A DNA stretch of 48,321 bases from Welwitschia mirabilis (Eukaryota > Gnetophyta > Gnetopsida > Welwitschiales). The stretch is taken from NCBI GenBank assembly GCA_051453625.1, contig JBOZIK010000001.1, positions 182,979,778 to 183,028,098 of the forward strand, in the 5' to 3' direction. The position numbers and the translations under genes are program-made. Positions 1 through 9,075 of the stretch are shown here, one piece after another (the first letter of the stretch is position 1; every line of letters starts with the position of its first letter). The notes beneath the pieces were generated by a model that searched no databases, was not told where the DNA came from, and saw nothing but the letters and a program-made list of their open reading frames with translations.

Positions 1-68
1 ATCTGTTAGTTTATCTGCAAAACAACTCAAAATACACTATCAAATACACTTAAGTTGGCGGCGCAACA
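1..68 (-). mobile_element. 5' edge of a reversed Athila-type (B/C family) LTR
   Basis: Read on the minus strand this begins TGTTGCGCCGCCAACTT at base 68. It aligns with the LTR starts at 21442 (plus) and 26072 (minus), including the shared GTATTTGATAG and GAGTTGTTTT blocks. No polypurine tract follows to the right, so this is probably the outer edge of a 5' LTR. Its element lies to the left of the window. The flanking 5 bases TTCAT (69-73) would be the target-site duplication; the partner copy is not visible. Confidence 0.7.
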
Positions 69-142
69 TTCATCATTAAATAATTTAATTTTTTAATTTA
101 TATAAATTAGTTTAAAAACCTTAATGTAAATGACAAAAAAAG
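69..142. other. AT-rich flank, no feature seen
   Basis: Short AT-rich stretch between the LTR edge and the SINE target site. No coding or repeat signal was recognised. Confidence 0.4.
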
Positions 143-155
143 AATTCATAAATAC
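143..155. repeat. SINE target-site duplication, left copy
   Basis: AATTCATAAATAC, repeated exactly at 321-333. A 13-bp direct repeat flanking a tRNA-like unit is the usual footprint of LINE-mediated SINE insertion. Confidence 0.8.
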
Positions 156-320
156 TATCAATGATGGTTCATCCTAGTGATAAGATCACAAACATATGAA
201 CCCAAAAGTCTAGAGCTCAAATCCCCATGTTGGCGATGAGTACAAATAAAAGTTTGCATAGACCCAAGTGTTATTGTGCACTTGTGTGACATAACCTACC
301 TACTTGTCATTACCCTAAAA
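156..320 (+). mobile_element. tRNA-derived SINE (about 165 bp)
   Basis: The unit lies between exact 13-bp direct repeats. Its head has an A-box-like stretch (CTAGTGATAAGATC, about 174-187) and a B-box-like stretch (GAGCTCAAATCCC, about 213-225) at the spacing expected of an internal RNA polymerase III promoter. The body is not tRNA-like and contains a CAAGTG...CACTTG foldback. The 3' end is a short A-run (CCCTAAAA) next to the right target-site copy. Pol III transcription and LINE-supplied retroposition are known for such elements; the assignment here is inference from structure. The SINE family was not identified. Confidence 0.75.
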
Positions 321-333
321 AATTCATAAATAC
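321..333. repeat. SINE target-site duplication, right copy
   Basis: AATTCATAAATAC, identical to 143-155. Confidence 0.8.
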
Positions 334-482
334 ATTAAAGAAGTAAGAAGCATAGTAAATGTCAACCATGGGATTAGTAGAGAGTTATCCTAATAAAATT
401 TGATCCAAAAAGTAATAAGGTCACTTACTTCAGTATACAAGCATAAACCACTAACAAAGAATAATTTAGAAATTTAACTATC

Positions 483-667
483 ATGAAATTTGAAGACATT
501 CAAAGTTCTTTAGTAATATATGAGATCAACCTAATTAAAGATAGAATCATCAAAGAAAAGCCCATATTACATAAGGCTAATGATAGTTAAAAATAACATA
601 GAAAAGTGAAACGATAGATGCCTTAGATGATGATGAATTTTAAAATAATATTGATGGTAAACTTGCT
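483..667 (+). pseudogene. gag: Ty1-copia gag, upstream fragment (interrupted)
   Basis: The plus-strand reading starting near 483 (MKFEDIQSSLVIYEINLIKD) resembles the part of plant copia Gag that follows the UBN2-type domain, where a Glu-Leu/Ile-x-x-x-Leu helix precedes a Lys/Glu-rich linker. The frame then reaches an acidic DDDEF stretch and ends DGKLA at the TTGCT target site. The sentence resumes as LISKWVNHF at 12489, so the same gag is split by the 11.8-kb insertion at 668-12483. In-frame stops are present and the gene is dead. The 5' part of gag and the 5' LTR are not recognisable in 334-482. Confidence 0.65.
663..667. repeat. Target-site duplication of array 1, left (TTGCT)
   Basis: TTGCT directly before the first LTR base; the same five bases follow the last LTR at 12484-12488. 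Five bases is the normal Ty3-gypsy duplication length. Confidence 0.85.
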
Positions 668-2008
668 TATTGCGATGCTAATTTGTAGGAATTTGATGAT
701 GTATTTGAAGTACTTTTGCAAGACATTTATATAGGTTTAGATGAAATTCTACTAATTATGGAGAGTCAATAGGATGATCACAGAAACACATAATTCATGG
801 CATAACTGGAGGAATTTTAGGCATGTTCTAGTACTTGGCATGTTTAATAAAGACTAATGATGAAGAAGGTTGATTTGCTTTGCTTGAGGAGATTTGAAAA
901 GGTATTGTCCCCACACTCATCCCCCCAATAGAGGGTACAATATCACTATACTTACCTATTAAAATAGCAATATGGACTAGAGGTTAAAGCCAAGGAAGCA
1001 CCTATGGAGGTGTCACTTCCATTGATGTCCCCATGACAGGAGGGACAACAACACAATTAGAGTCAACTGTAGGGCTACAGAGCCAAAAGCTATTGAATTA
1101 TTATTGTTATGAGGCTTCGTCCCTAGTGTCATCCTTACAATAATTAAGATGATAACTATTTTATATAAGCAGGGCTAAATTATCTTATAATGGATTCATG
1201 TGCTTACTTAGGCTACTAGGGTTTCTTCTCTGACTTCTATAGTTATGGTTCTAGAACTTTTAATGTAAACTATAAATACCACCTCTTATTCTCACTTTCA
1301 ATTCATCTTTTGTACCTCATATGCTTGTGACAGAAGATTAAAGGATAAGAGGTCCATCCAATAGCTACAAAAAGGAGTTTCCTTAGTGTTAAGATAAGTC
1401 TCTTCCATTGAGTTACTACTATTTTGTTTTAAGTCGATGTAAAATTTGTTTGAATTAATATAATTTCTCTTTTCATTCTAATTCTGTGTAAGTTTCTTAT
1501 GGTTTAAGTTAGTCATAGTTAAGTGAAAGTTCTATAATTTATTTAGATCATAAAGGCGACCTTTGTTAAGGTTAACTTGGGTTAGTATTAGACTTCCATT
1601 GTTGTTCCATTCCATTTCACACTTCATTTTATATTCTACTTGGTAGATCTCATGGTTCATGTTGATTAGGAACAAGTTAAAGTACTCTTATTAATTGATC
1701 TGATTTATAGAGAAGCTAGTTCTTGTGATAAAAGTATTAGAAACCAATAGAATTCATCTTGATTTCATTTGTACTTCACTTCCATTTACTTGCATTACAT
1801 TTAATTTATTATTTACTTTCAGTTTTTATAATATAAAAGACCAAAATTATCTTTGAAATCAATTCTCTAACTCTTATCCTAGTGCCTTCATGGGGATTAT
1901 GACATTTGACCGAAATTGCGTCTATACCAGCATGTTTTTTTCTACAAGTTATTTGATTTATAGGTTTACCTAAAGAACTTTAGAATTGTATAAACTCATA
2001 CCACAACA
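668..2008 (+). repeat. Family-A LTR, copy A1 (5' LTR of array 1)
   Basis: About 1.34 kb, aligning along its length with LTRs at 11133, 29035, 35739 and 42064. The start is TATTGCGATGC and the end CCACAACA, remnants of inverted termini TGTTGCGRTG/CACCGCAACA. It holds palindromes near 1022-1051 and 1127-1155, a TATA-like TTTTATATAAGC at 1158-1169 and a second, better TATA box CTATAAATACC at 1270-1280. The six bases after it (TTTTAG) match the start of the primer-site region before the assembly gap begins. Confidence 0.85.
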
Positions 2009-2014
2009 TTTTAG

Positions 2015-2114
2015 NNNNNNNNNNNNNNNNNNNNNNNNNNNNNNNNNNNNNNNNNNNNNNNNNNNNNNNNNNNNNNNNNNNNNNNNNNNNNNNNNNNNNN
2101 NNNNNNNNNNNNNN
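2015..2114. other. Assembly gap of exactly 100 N
   Basis: Left side is the start of a primer-site region; right side is the last third of another LTR. A whole internal region may be missing here. Confidence 0.9.
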
Positions 2115-2531
2115 TTAGATTTGCTTTACTGTTCCATTCCATTTCACATTGCATTCTATATTTTACTTGATAGATCTCATAGTTCATGTTGATTAAGTAC
2201 TAGTTGAATACTTTTCTTAATTAATCTGAATTATAGAGAAGTTAGTCCTTATGAAAAAAAGATTAGGAACTAAGAGTTTATTCCATTTCCACTTGCATTT
2301 CATTTTCCTTCACTTGCATTGCATTTGCTTATTCATTTACTTTTAGTTTTTATAAGATAAAAGATCAAAAACATCTTGGAAATCAATTCTCTAACTCTTA
2401 TCTTAGCGCCTTTGTTAGGATTATACATTTGAGTAAAATCCCGTCTATACTAGTGTGTGTTTTTAGACAAAATATTTGATTTACAAGTTTATCTAAAGAA
2501 CTTCAAGATTGGATACATTCACACTGTAACA
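2115..2531 (+). repeat. Family-A LTR, copy A2 (3' third only)
   Basis: Matches the last roughly 420 bp of A1 and A6 but with many differences from A1, so it is a separate copy. It ends CACTGTAACA at 2531, followed by a spacer TTT and the primer site. Confidence 0.85.
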
Positions 2532-2534
2532 TTT

Positions 2535-2552
2535 TGGTGCCATTGTTGGGGA
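2535..2552 (+). promoter_or_regulatory. Primer-binding site, tRNA-Asp type (decayed)
   Basis: TGGTGCCATTGTTGGGGA lies three bases after the LTR. The Athila/Tat primer site complementary to plant tRNA-Asp (known) is TGGCGCCGTTGCCGGGGA. The four differences are all C-to-T or G-to-A, three of them in CpG or CCGG contexts. This is the best preserved of five primer sites in the window. Confidence 0.8.
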
Positions 2553-3055
2553 AGCCATAAGGATCTAAAGAATTGTCACTAACTAGATAAGTACCTTAAA
2601 TCTTTTGTTTATGTTATTTATTTGAATTAGTGCTATATTTTTAGCTTAGCTTAAAGTATATTTATTTTTGTAATTTTTATTTTCCATGTTTTTTAGAAAC
2701 CCTATCATCCTCTATATCATTCCAATGACATTGGCATGATAGTTATGCAATTTTTAAATTAATTTTTACTTTTATAATTTTTCTTCTATTTTTATTTCAA
2801 TAATAAAGTTTCATCTTCTCCATCATCCCCATGATAGACTAGATGATAGTCTTTTTCTGAGTTTATTCTTTTGATAATTTTTTAGTTGAGTTTTTAAGTT
2901 TTAATTTTCTATTAGTGTAATCTTCTTCATCTTAGTCATCTCCATGACAGACAGGATGATAGTTTAACTTTTTATTTTTTCCAATTTTTTTAGAGCTCAT
3001 TTTTTTTATGATCGTCATCTCCCCTATCATTCCCACAACTAGGTGGACAACAGGA

Positions 3056-3089
<34 letters not shown>
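2553..3089 (+). other. Family-A leader with short palindromes and a T-run
   Basis: Non-coding stretch between primer site and first ATG. It contains repeated short palindromes of the GTCATC...ATGACAG...GATGATAG type (about 2703-2741, 2818-2850, 2933-2965, 3012-3055). It ends in an uninterrupted T-run (from about 3058) that meets a 10-N gap at 3090-3099. No long ORF. Confidence 0.7.
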
Positions 3090-3110
3090 NNNNNNNNNNC
3101 ATGCAGGGAC

Positions 3111-3207
3111 ATGGTGAATTCCAGTATAAAGACGGAATATTAAAGGAATCAGAACTTAATTGAAGGAAATATCAGAGAAGGATTATTCAACTTTGAGAAA
3201 AATCCAG
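3111..3207 (+). pseudogene. Family-A gag N-terminus remnant
   Basis: A reading from the ATG at 3111 runs about 32 codons with one stop. It matches the start of the Athila-like gag of element B at 23267: both have a basic Arg/Lys start followed by a Leu-Ile-Glu-Glu/Gly-Asn-Ile-(R/K)-Glu-Gly-Leu helix and a Phe-(D/E)-Phe-like turn. The similarity stops at a conserved CAG|GT, after which A and B diverge. A therefore keeps only the first exon-sized piece of gag. The equivalents at 30739 and 37593 have lost the ATG. Confidence 0.6.
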
Positions 3208-3301
3208 GTACACACATCTGAGGTATGCAATTTTTGAGAATTAAAGAAGAAGATCTTCTTTCTTAATTATTTCAGAATTAGATTTTCTCTTCTCGCTATA
3301 G
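3208..3301 (+). other. Candidate leader intron (94 bp)
   Basis: Donor AG|GTACACACATC, and an acceptor after a pyrimidine-rich tract ending CTATAG|TCATTC. The same two boundaries recur in the other A units (30836-30913, 37692-37769, 44030-44108), giving 78-94 bp each, a normal plant intron size. Splicing itself is inference. Confidence 0.4.
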
Positions 3302-3491
3302 TCATTCTATTAGTTATTTTTATGATACTTAAAGTAGATAGCCATTACAAATATTTTAAGTGTTAAGGATCAATAATTTTGATAAAATGATGAACCATCA
3401 AAGAGAGAAAAACTTGATCTTTATTGAGTACTTATCTTCCTTACCATTTTGAAAATAAAATTTTTTTATTCCATTCTTCTTAATTGCTTCA

Positions 3492-5265
3492 ATGAATAGT
3501 GATAGTAAGACTATTGGGGAACTTCTTATTGAAAGAAGGAGAAATGTGAAACATTTTGAGGATAATAGTAAGAAAACACTTTAAGAGATATTTGTAGAAA
3601 GGAGAAGAAATATTTCTGAGGTTTATGATGATCAAATACTTCAAGAGGTTTTTGCAAGAGGGAGAAGAATACAAAATGCTATTGAGAGGAGGAATTGAGC
3701 CCCTTCCTCTTTTTAATATTCTTATTCTTTCTCCTCTTCTTTTCAAACCTTATATAGAAATGATAATGAATATTTTCCACATTTTAGGGATTCCACCTCC
3801 TTTAGACAAACTTCCTATAATCCCTTTTATCAATTCCAATCATCTCCTATGCATCACTATGAATAAGAACCATCTTTCATAATATTCTACAAGGAAGAAC
3901 ATGATCCATTAAAAGAAAATATTGAAGAAATAAAGAAGAACTAAGAAAACACCAATAATAATCTAGAAAAATTAGTTGAAATCTTAAAACAAAACTTATT
4001 ACAAAATCAAGGTTCTTTTACATTACAACATCTTCAAAACTATCTTAATTTATCCTACCCTAAGGAAAATGAGAAGAACTTAGACACAAATCATGATGAT
4101 TCTTGCTTTTAACTTAAAGATAAAATTTTAGATTAAACTTTAACATCCTACTCATTATAAGATGATTAAAGGGGAGATAATAATAACTCGACTCAATCTT
4201 TCAACAATTGATATGAGGATGACTATTCATTAAATAATAATATTGTAGTATTATATATTCTTACCATCCATTTACTGCTAAATACTTGGAATGAGAAATT
4301 CATTCATGAAAACTCTGACAACTTTTCAATCAATAATGAAGATGATGCTCTTATTTCTCTTGATAATCTTTTTGATAAATCCAATAATCTAGAGAATGAA
4401 AGTAATATTCAATAAGATAAGGGAGATATAGTCACAAACAATGATGAGAAAAGTGAAGAAACAATCCAATGAAATAATGATAATGATAATAGTGAAGAAA
4501 CTGACCATAATGAAGGAATCATAGAGATTTATTCAAACCTCATATAGATAGACTTATTTATTCTACCCATACTTCTACATCCTCTCCACCTATGCCTTCA
4601 TATACAACTTTAAATCACATCCTTCCTTCTACTTCTACTTCTACTTTCATGTTATCTTATAATTTTGATAATGATAACCTTCCTCTATATCTTCTTATTG
4701 AACCTTCATATAATTCTTAAGGCCATGTTCCTTTTCTTAACTTTTATGAAATCCATAATTTTAAAGAGTCTATTTTTACTATATTTCAATCTCTTTCTTT
4801 TAAAATCCATGTGATACTCCAAGTAACATCCTTTATTTTTCTATCAAGTTTACTTTACCTTATGCTTTTGATGATTACCCTTTTCAAAAGTTTGACTTAG
4901 AATATCTTGGAATTTTGAATTGGGGTAAACCTTATCTTCTTGATCATAACCCATGCTTAGAGTTGAATCTTAAGGATCTTTTCAATCTTATTAAACATTC
5001 TCAAAAGCCCTTGAAAACTTCTTGAATCCATTCTTTGAGTAGTGTATTGAACGAATTATATAATGATACTCATGATTTATAATATTTTAATATTTGTTAA
5101 TGAAATTTATCACTTCATTATCTTTTATTTAGATTTTGAAATTTGTGCTATCAAAGTTTTATCATTTTACTCTTTTTACCACTAATTAATTTTACTTTAA
5201 AATGATTGCATACCTTTTGTTTTTTATCAATTGATTTCTATTTGGTTTAGCCCTTATTTTTCTAA
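3492..5265 (+). pseudogene. ORF-A copy 1, unrecognised long ORF of family A
   Basis: I do not recognise this protein. From the ATG at 3492 (MNSDSKTIGELLIERRRN) one frame can be followed for several hundred codons, interrupted by scattered stops and a one-base deletion near 4545. Visible parts in order are: three basic repeats of about 22, 20 and 18 codons (3519, 3585, 3645); a Ser/Phe/Tyr-rich linker; a helical stretch (LEKLVEILKQNLL, near 3980); a long acidic Asn/Asp/Glu-rich region (about 4060-4530); a Ser/Thr/Pro-rich stretch; and the best conserved block, containing FDLEYLGILNW and PCLELNL (about 4885-4980). No RT, RNase H, integrase core, membrane segment or zinc knuckle is seen. The start is chosen because the same ATG context recurs at 31103 and 44266. 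Confidence 0.6.
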
Positions 5266-5500
5266 AAAAAATACAATACCTGCATGCACTTTTTACATAA
5301 CTAATTAAATTTCTCAATGGATAAGTCCTCATCTTTCAGAATATTTAAATGGCTTAGTTAGAACTTTCAACTTGAACACATAAGGAAATTTAGAATTTAA
5401 TAGATAAAAGGTTAAAAATCATTAAAATATCTATCAATTACACCTTGAACATGATAGAAGCACTTATTTTGGATTTTTCCTCCAGCCATTATCTAAATTC
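5266..5500 (+). pseudogene. Athila pol C-terminus-like tail of ORF-A, copy 1
   Basis: Contains the degraded equivalent of the region encoding NT-x-V-x-x-L, an Asn-Gly-x-Val-Glu core, and (I/V)EAL(I/V)L, which in element C is the end of pol (minus strand, 46916-47110). Reading frames shift several times. It is clearer in copy 2. Confidence 0.5.
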
Positions 5501-5737
5501 TTCTTTAGCCGATTCTTTTGGTAAATGTCATGCTATTACTTGAACATCTTTAACTTGATTAATGTTTTACTTTATAAAGATACCATAATTAGTAAATATT
5601 TTACTTGGGTATTTTTAATGATAAGATTGACTTCACCTAATCTTCAGACATTCAAATGTATATGAACTTCATTTTGAAGGAAGATGTATTGGTTCTTTTA
5701 TTTTCTTTTAATGGTATCAATAATTAGTTGTTTAGCA
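5501..5737 (+). other. Family-A 3' spacer, start
   Basis: Non-coding stretch shared with 6712-6960, 9075-9300 and 33610-33840. It ends at the 100-N gap 5738-5837, after which the sequence jumps back to the middle of ORF-A. Confidence 0.6.
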
Positions 5738-5837
5738 NNNNNNNNNNNNNNNNNNNNNNNNNNNNNNNNNNNNNNNNNNNNNNNNNNNNNNNNNNNNNNN
5801 NNNNNNNNNNNNNNNNNNNNNNNNNNNNNNNNNNNNN
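5738..5837. other. Assembly gap of exactly 100 N
   Basis: Left flank is 3' spacer, right flank is mid-ORF-A of another unit. Fixed length suggests an unknown true size. Confidence 0.9.
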
Positions 5838-6480
5838 TTATACTTCCACTTTCATGTTACCTTATGACTGTGATCATGATAATCCTTCTCCATTCCTTCT
5901 TATTAAACCTTCATATAATTCTCAAGGCCATGATTCTTTCCTTGACTTTCATAACACCCATAATTTTAAAGAGTTTATTTCTCCTATCTCTCAATTTCTC
6001 CCTTTTAAAAATCCATGTGATAATCAAAGTAACATTCTTTCTTTTCCTATCAAGTTCACTTTACCTTATGCTTTTAATTATTATTCTTTTCAAAAGTTTA
6101 GCTTGGCATATCTTGGAATTTTAAATTAGGATAAGCCTTATCTTCTTGATGACAACCCATGCTTAGAGTTAAATCTTCAAGAGCTTCACAATCTTATTCA
6201 ACATTCTTAAAACTTCTTAAAAACTTCTTGGCTCCATTCTTTGAGTAGTACCTTGAATGTATTATATAATGATACTCATTATTTATACTATTTTCATAAG
6301 ATATTATTTTTCAATAAAATTTGTCACTTCTTTATCTCTTATTTTGATTTTGAAAATTGTGCTATCAAAGTTTTATTATTTTACTTTTTATCTCCAATTA
6401 ATTTTACCCCAAAATTATTACATACCTTTTATGTTTTACCAATTAGTTTCAATTTGGTTTGGCCCTTATTTTTCTAAAAA
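5838..6480 (+). pseudogene. ORF-A copy 2, C-terminal half
   Basis: Begins inside ORF-A at the Ser/Thr-rich stretch and runs through the conserved block (SLAYLGILN, PCLELNL, LYNDTHYLYYFHK). This copy has the longest open stretch at the C-terminal end, reading on to a hydrophobic FYFLSPINF...NLVWPLFF segment (about 6380-6475) that is broken by a stop in the other copies. A two-base difference near 6385 relative to the other copies makes it uncertain which frame is ancestral. Confidence 0.55.
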
Positions 6481-6711
6481 ATATAGTACCTGAGTGCATC
6501 TTTTACACAACTAGATAAACTTCTCAATGCTTAGGTTCTTACCTTTCAGAAAAATTACATCTTAAAATAGCTCAGTTGAAACCTCCAATTTGAACACTTG
6601 GGAAATTCAGAAGTTAATGGATAAAAGGTTAAAAATCATTGACCTATCTATCAATTCAACCTTAAACACGATAGAAGCCCTTATCTTGGATTTTTCTCCT
6701 GCCATTATCTA
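6481..6711 (+). pseudogene. Athila pol C-terminus-like tail of ORF-A, copy 2
   Basis: The plus-strand reading SSVETSNLNTWEIQKLMDKR, followed after a short gap by NTIEALILDF, parallels the C-terminal end of pol in element C. There, minus-strand codons at 46916-47060 give NGLVEILDLETREIHKING and MVEALVLEVF. This is the clearest sign that ORF-A ends in sequence derived from the end of an Athila pol. The comparison is by eye only. Confidence 0.6.
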
Positions 6712-7868
6712 AATTATTATTTAGCCAAATCTTTTGGTAAATGTCATGCTATTACTTGAACATCTTTAACTTGACTAATGTTTTACTTTATGAAGTTATG
6801 ATGATTAGGAAATATTTACTTAGGCATTTTAAATGATAATATTGGGTTCATCCAATATGCAGACATTTGTATGTTTATGAACTTCATTATGAAGGAAGAT
6901 GTCTTAGTTCTTTTATTCTATTTCAATGGTGTGAGTAATTAGTTGTTTTAAACATGTTCTTCCTTCTTATTTATTTTATCCCTTTACTTTTATCCTTATG
7001 AGTATTTGGTCATGTATATTCACTCAAAGAAAAAAGAAAAGAAAAGAAAAGGAAGAAAGAAAGCAAGATAAGGAATAAAGGTCATGCTCTCTCATGTTAT
7101 ATCTTAAAACATGGCCCCCATGATGTCCTATCACAAGTACACCAGGGCAAGTATTCCCAAGAGGGGCCTTTGGCACTGCGGTATGGTAGCTAGAGGAACT
7201 CCATTGATGGGTTCGTGGGCCATGTTATGTGGGTTCTTACTCCTCTAATAGTGGTTGCACTCCACTCATCATGGTAAAATAAAAATGTGCTTAGAGGCTA
7301 TGAGATCAGTGATGTTCCTAATGTCATTAGAGGCATTGCTTATTTTCTAGACTTATTTTATTTAATTATTTATAGTACTTCTACATGATCACTTTACTTT
7401 TTTGGATTCGAGTATTGTTTGGAGATGATATCTTATAAGTTCTTATTTTAACAGCTTTTCATCCTATCATTCATTATTTGATAATATTAGACATACTTAA
7501 CATCATCATAATCATTGCCTCTTTGAGTAGAACGTTATGAATTTTTACATTATATGATGCATCATTATTAAGTGATTTTATCATTTATAACAAGGACTTT
7601 TCTAGGATAGAATTTTGGGTAGGTAAGAAATCTTCTTCATGTTCCTAGTTGTCCATTTTCATTATGTTTTTCTTTAGTTATTTTGTTTGGGATTTTTAAA
7701 GTCATTACAGTATCTTTTTCCATATTATAATTAGGACTTGATCATCTAGTAATTATCTAGTTGTCTTTTTATTTTTACTCATAGGTTTTTTTATAAAGGT
7801 TATTTTTCTTTTCAGCACTTTCAATTAATACATTCCTTTCACTTTGATTGATGTGTTCCTTTTGTTTT
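6712..7868 (+). other. Family-A 3' spacer with conserved block
   Basis: Non-coding spacer. It includes an A/G-rich tract (7026-7080) and a higher-GC block (about 7108-7290) containing ATGGCCCCCATGATGTCCTA and a GTGGTTGCACTCC motif. That block recurs at 9433, 33971, 40334 and, reversed, in element C at about 46335-46520. No ORF was recognised. A 100-N gap follows (7869-7968). Confidence 0.65.
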
Positions 7869-7968
7869 NNNNNNNNNNNNNNNNNNNNNNNNNNNNNNNN
7901 NNNNNNNNNNNNNNNNNNNNNNNNNNNNNNNNNNNNNNNNNNNNNNNNNNNNNNNNNNNNNNNNNNNN
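7869..7968. other. Assembly gap of exactly 100 N
   Basis: Left flank is the 3' spacer, right flank is the acidic part of ORF-A. Unit boundaries, possibly including an LTR, are missing. Confidence 0.9.
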
Positions 7969-8835
7969 AAAAGCCATATTTAATACAAGAAGGCAGATAT
8001 AGTCACAAACAATCATGAGAAAAGTAAAGCAAAAATCTAACAAAATAATGATAAAGATAATAGTAAAGAAACTAATCATAATAAAGGACTCATAAAGATT
8101 CATTCAAATTTTATAGAGGATAGACTTATTCATTCTACCTATACTTTTACATCCTTTTCACCTAGGCCTTCTTATACAATTTCAAATCACATCATTCTTT
8201 CCACTTCTATTTTCTCCTTTACATTTCCTTATGACATGAATAATGATAATCTTTCTTCATCTCTTTCAATTACACCTTCATATAATTCTCAAGGCCATGT
8301 TCCTTTTCTTGACTTTCATAACATCCATGATTTCGAAGTGTCCATTTCTCCTATCTCTCAATCTCTTCCTTTTAAATATTTCTAATCCTTAAAGTAACAT
8401 TCTTTCTTTTTTTACCAAGTCCACTTTAACTTGTGCTTTTAATAATTATTCTTTTTAAAAGTTTGACTTGGAATATCTTGGAATTTTGAATTGGAGTAAG
8501 CCTTATCTTATTGATGATAACCATGCTTAGAGTTGAATGCTATAGAGATTATCAATCTTATTCAACATTTGCAAAAGCCTTTAAAAACTTCTTGGCTCCA
8601 TTGTTTGGGTAGTAGCTTGAATGCATTAGATAATAATACTTATTCTTTACACTGTTGTCATAAGAGATTATTTATCAATGTAATTTTCACTTCTTTATCT
8701 CTTAATTTCATTTTTAAAATTGTGCTTTTAAAGTTTTATCATTTTACTTTATTTATCTCAAATTGATTTTACTTCACAATGATTTCATACATTTTATGTT
8801 TTATCAATTAGTTTCTATCTAGTTTGTCCCTTATT
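7969..8835 (+). pseudogene. ORF-A copy 3, C-terminal half
   Basis: Starts in the acidic region and continues through the Ser/Thr-rich stretch to the conserved FDLEYLGILNW block (about 8460-8500) and a truncated PC-less variant of the next motif (a base is missing at about 8520). The region 8533-8766 is open in the ORF-A frame (LIQHLQKPLKTSWLHC...). Several stops elsewhere. Confidence 0.55.
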
Positions 8836-9075
8836 TCTTAGAAAAATACAATACCTAAGTGTACATTTTATACAACTAGTTAAACTTTTCAATGACTAGG
8901 TCCTTATCTTTTAGCAAAAGTACATTTTTAAATGGCTCCATTGAAATTTCAATCTAAACACTTGGAAAACTCAAAAGTTAATGTATAAAAAGTTAAACAT
9001 CATTGAAATATCTATTGGTTAATCTTGAACATAATAGAAGAACTTGTGTTGGAATTTTTATCCTACCATTATCTA
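8836..9075 (+). pseudogene. Athila pol C-terminus-like tail of ORF-A, copy 3
   Basis: Degraded equivalent of 6481-6711; several frame changes. Confidence 0.45.

Noticed and set aside
213-225. A functional tRNA gene near 156-230
   Set aside because: Only A- and B-box-like stretches are present; no cloverleaf or acceptor stem can be drawn, and target duplications mark it as a SINE.
3058-3089. T-run as the reverse poly-A tail of a LINE or SINE
   Set aside because: Element B has a T-run at the equivalent leader position (about 23218-23234) and no target duplication flanks the run; it also meets an assembly gap.
3489-3746. Minus-strand ORF of 85 codons, with relatives at 31139-31363 and 37955-38218
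   Set aside because: Antisense to the N-terminal part of ORF-A. Its recurrence reflects repeat copies, and the plus-strand frame explains the conservation better.
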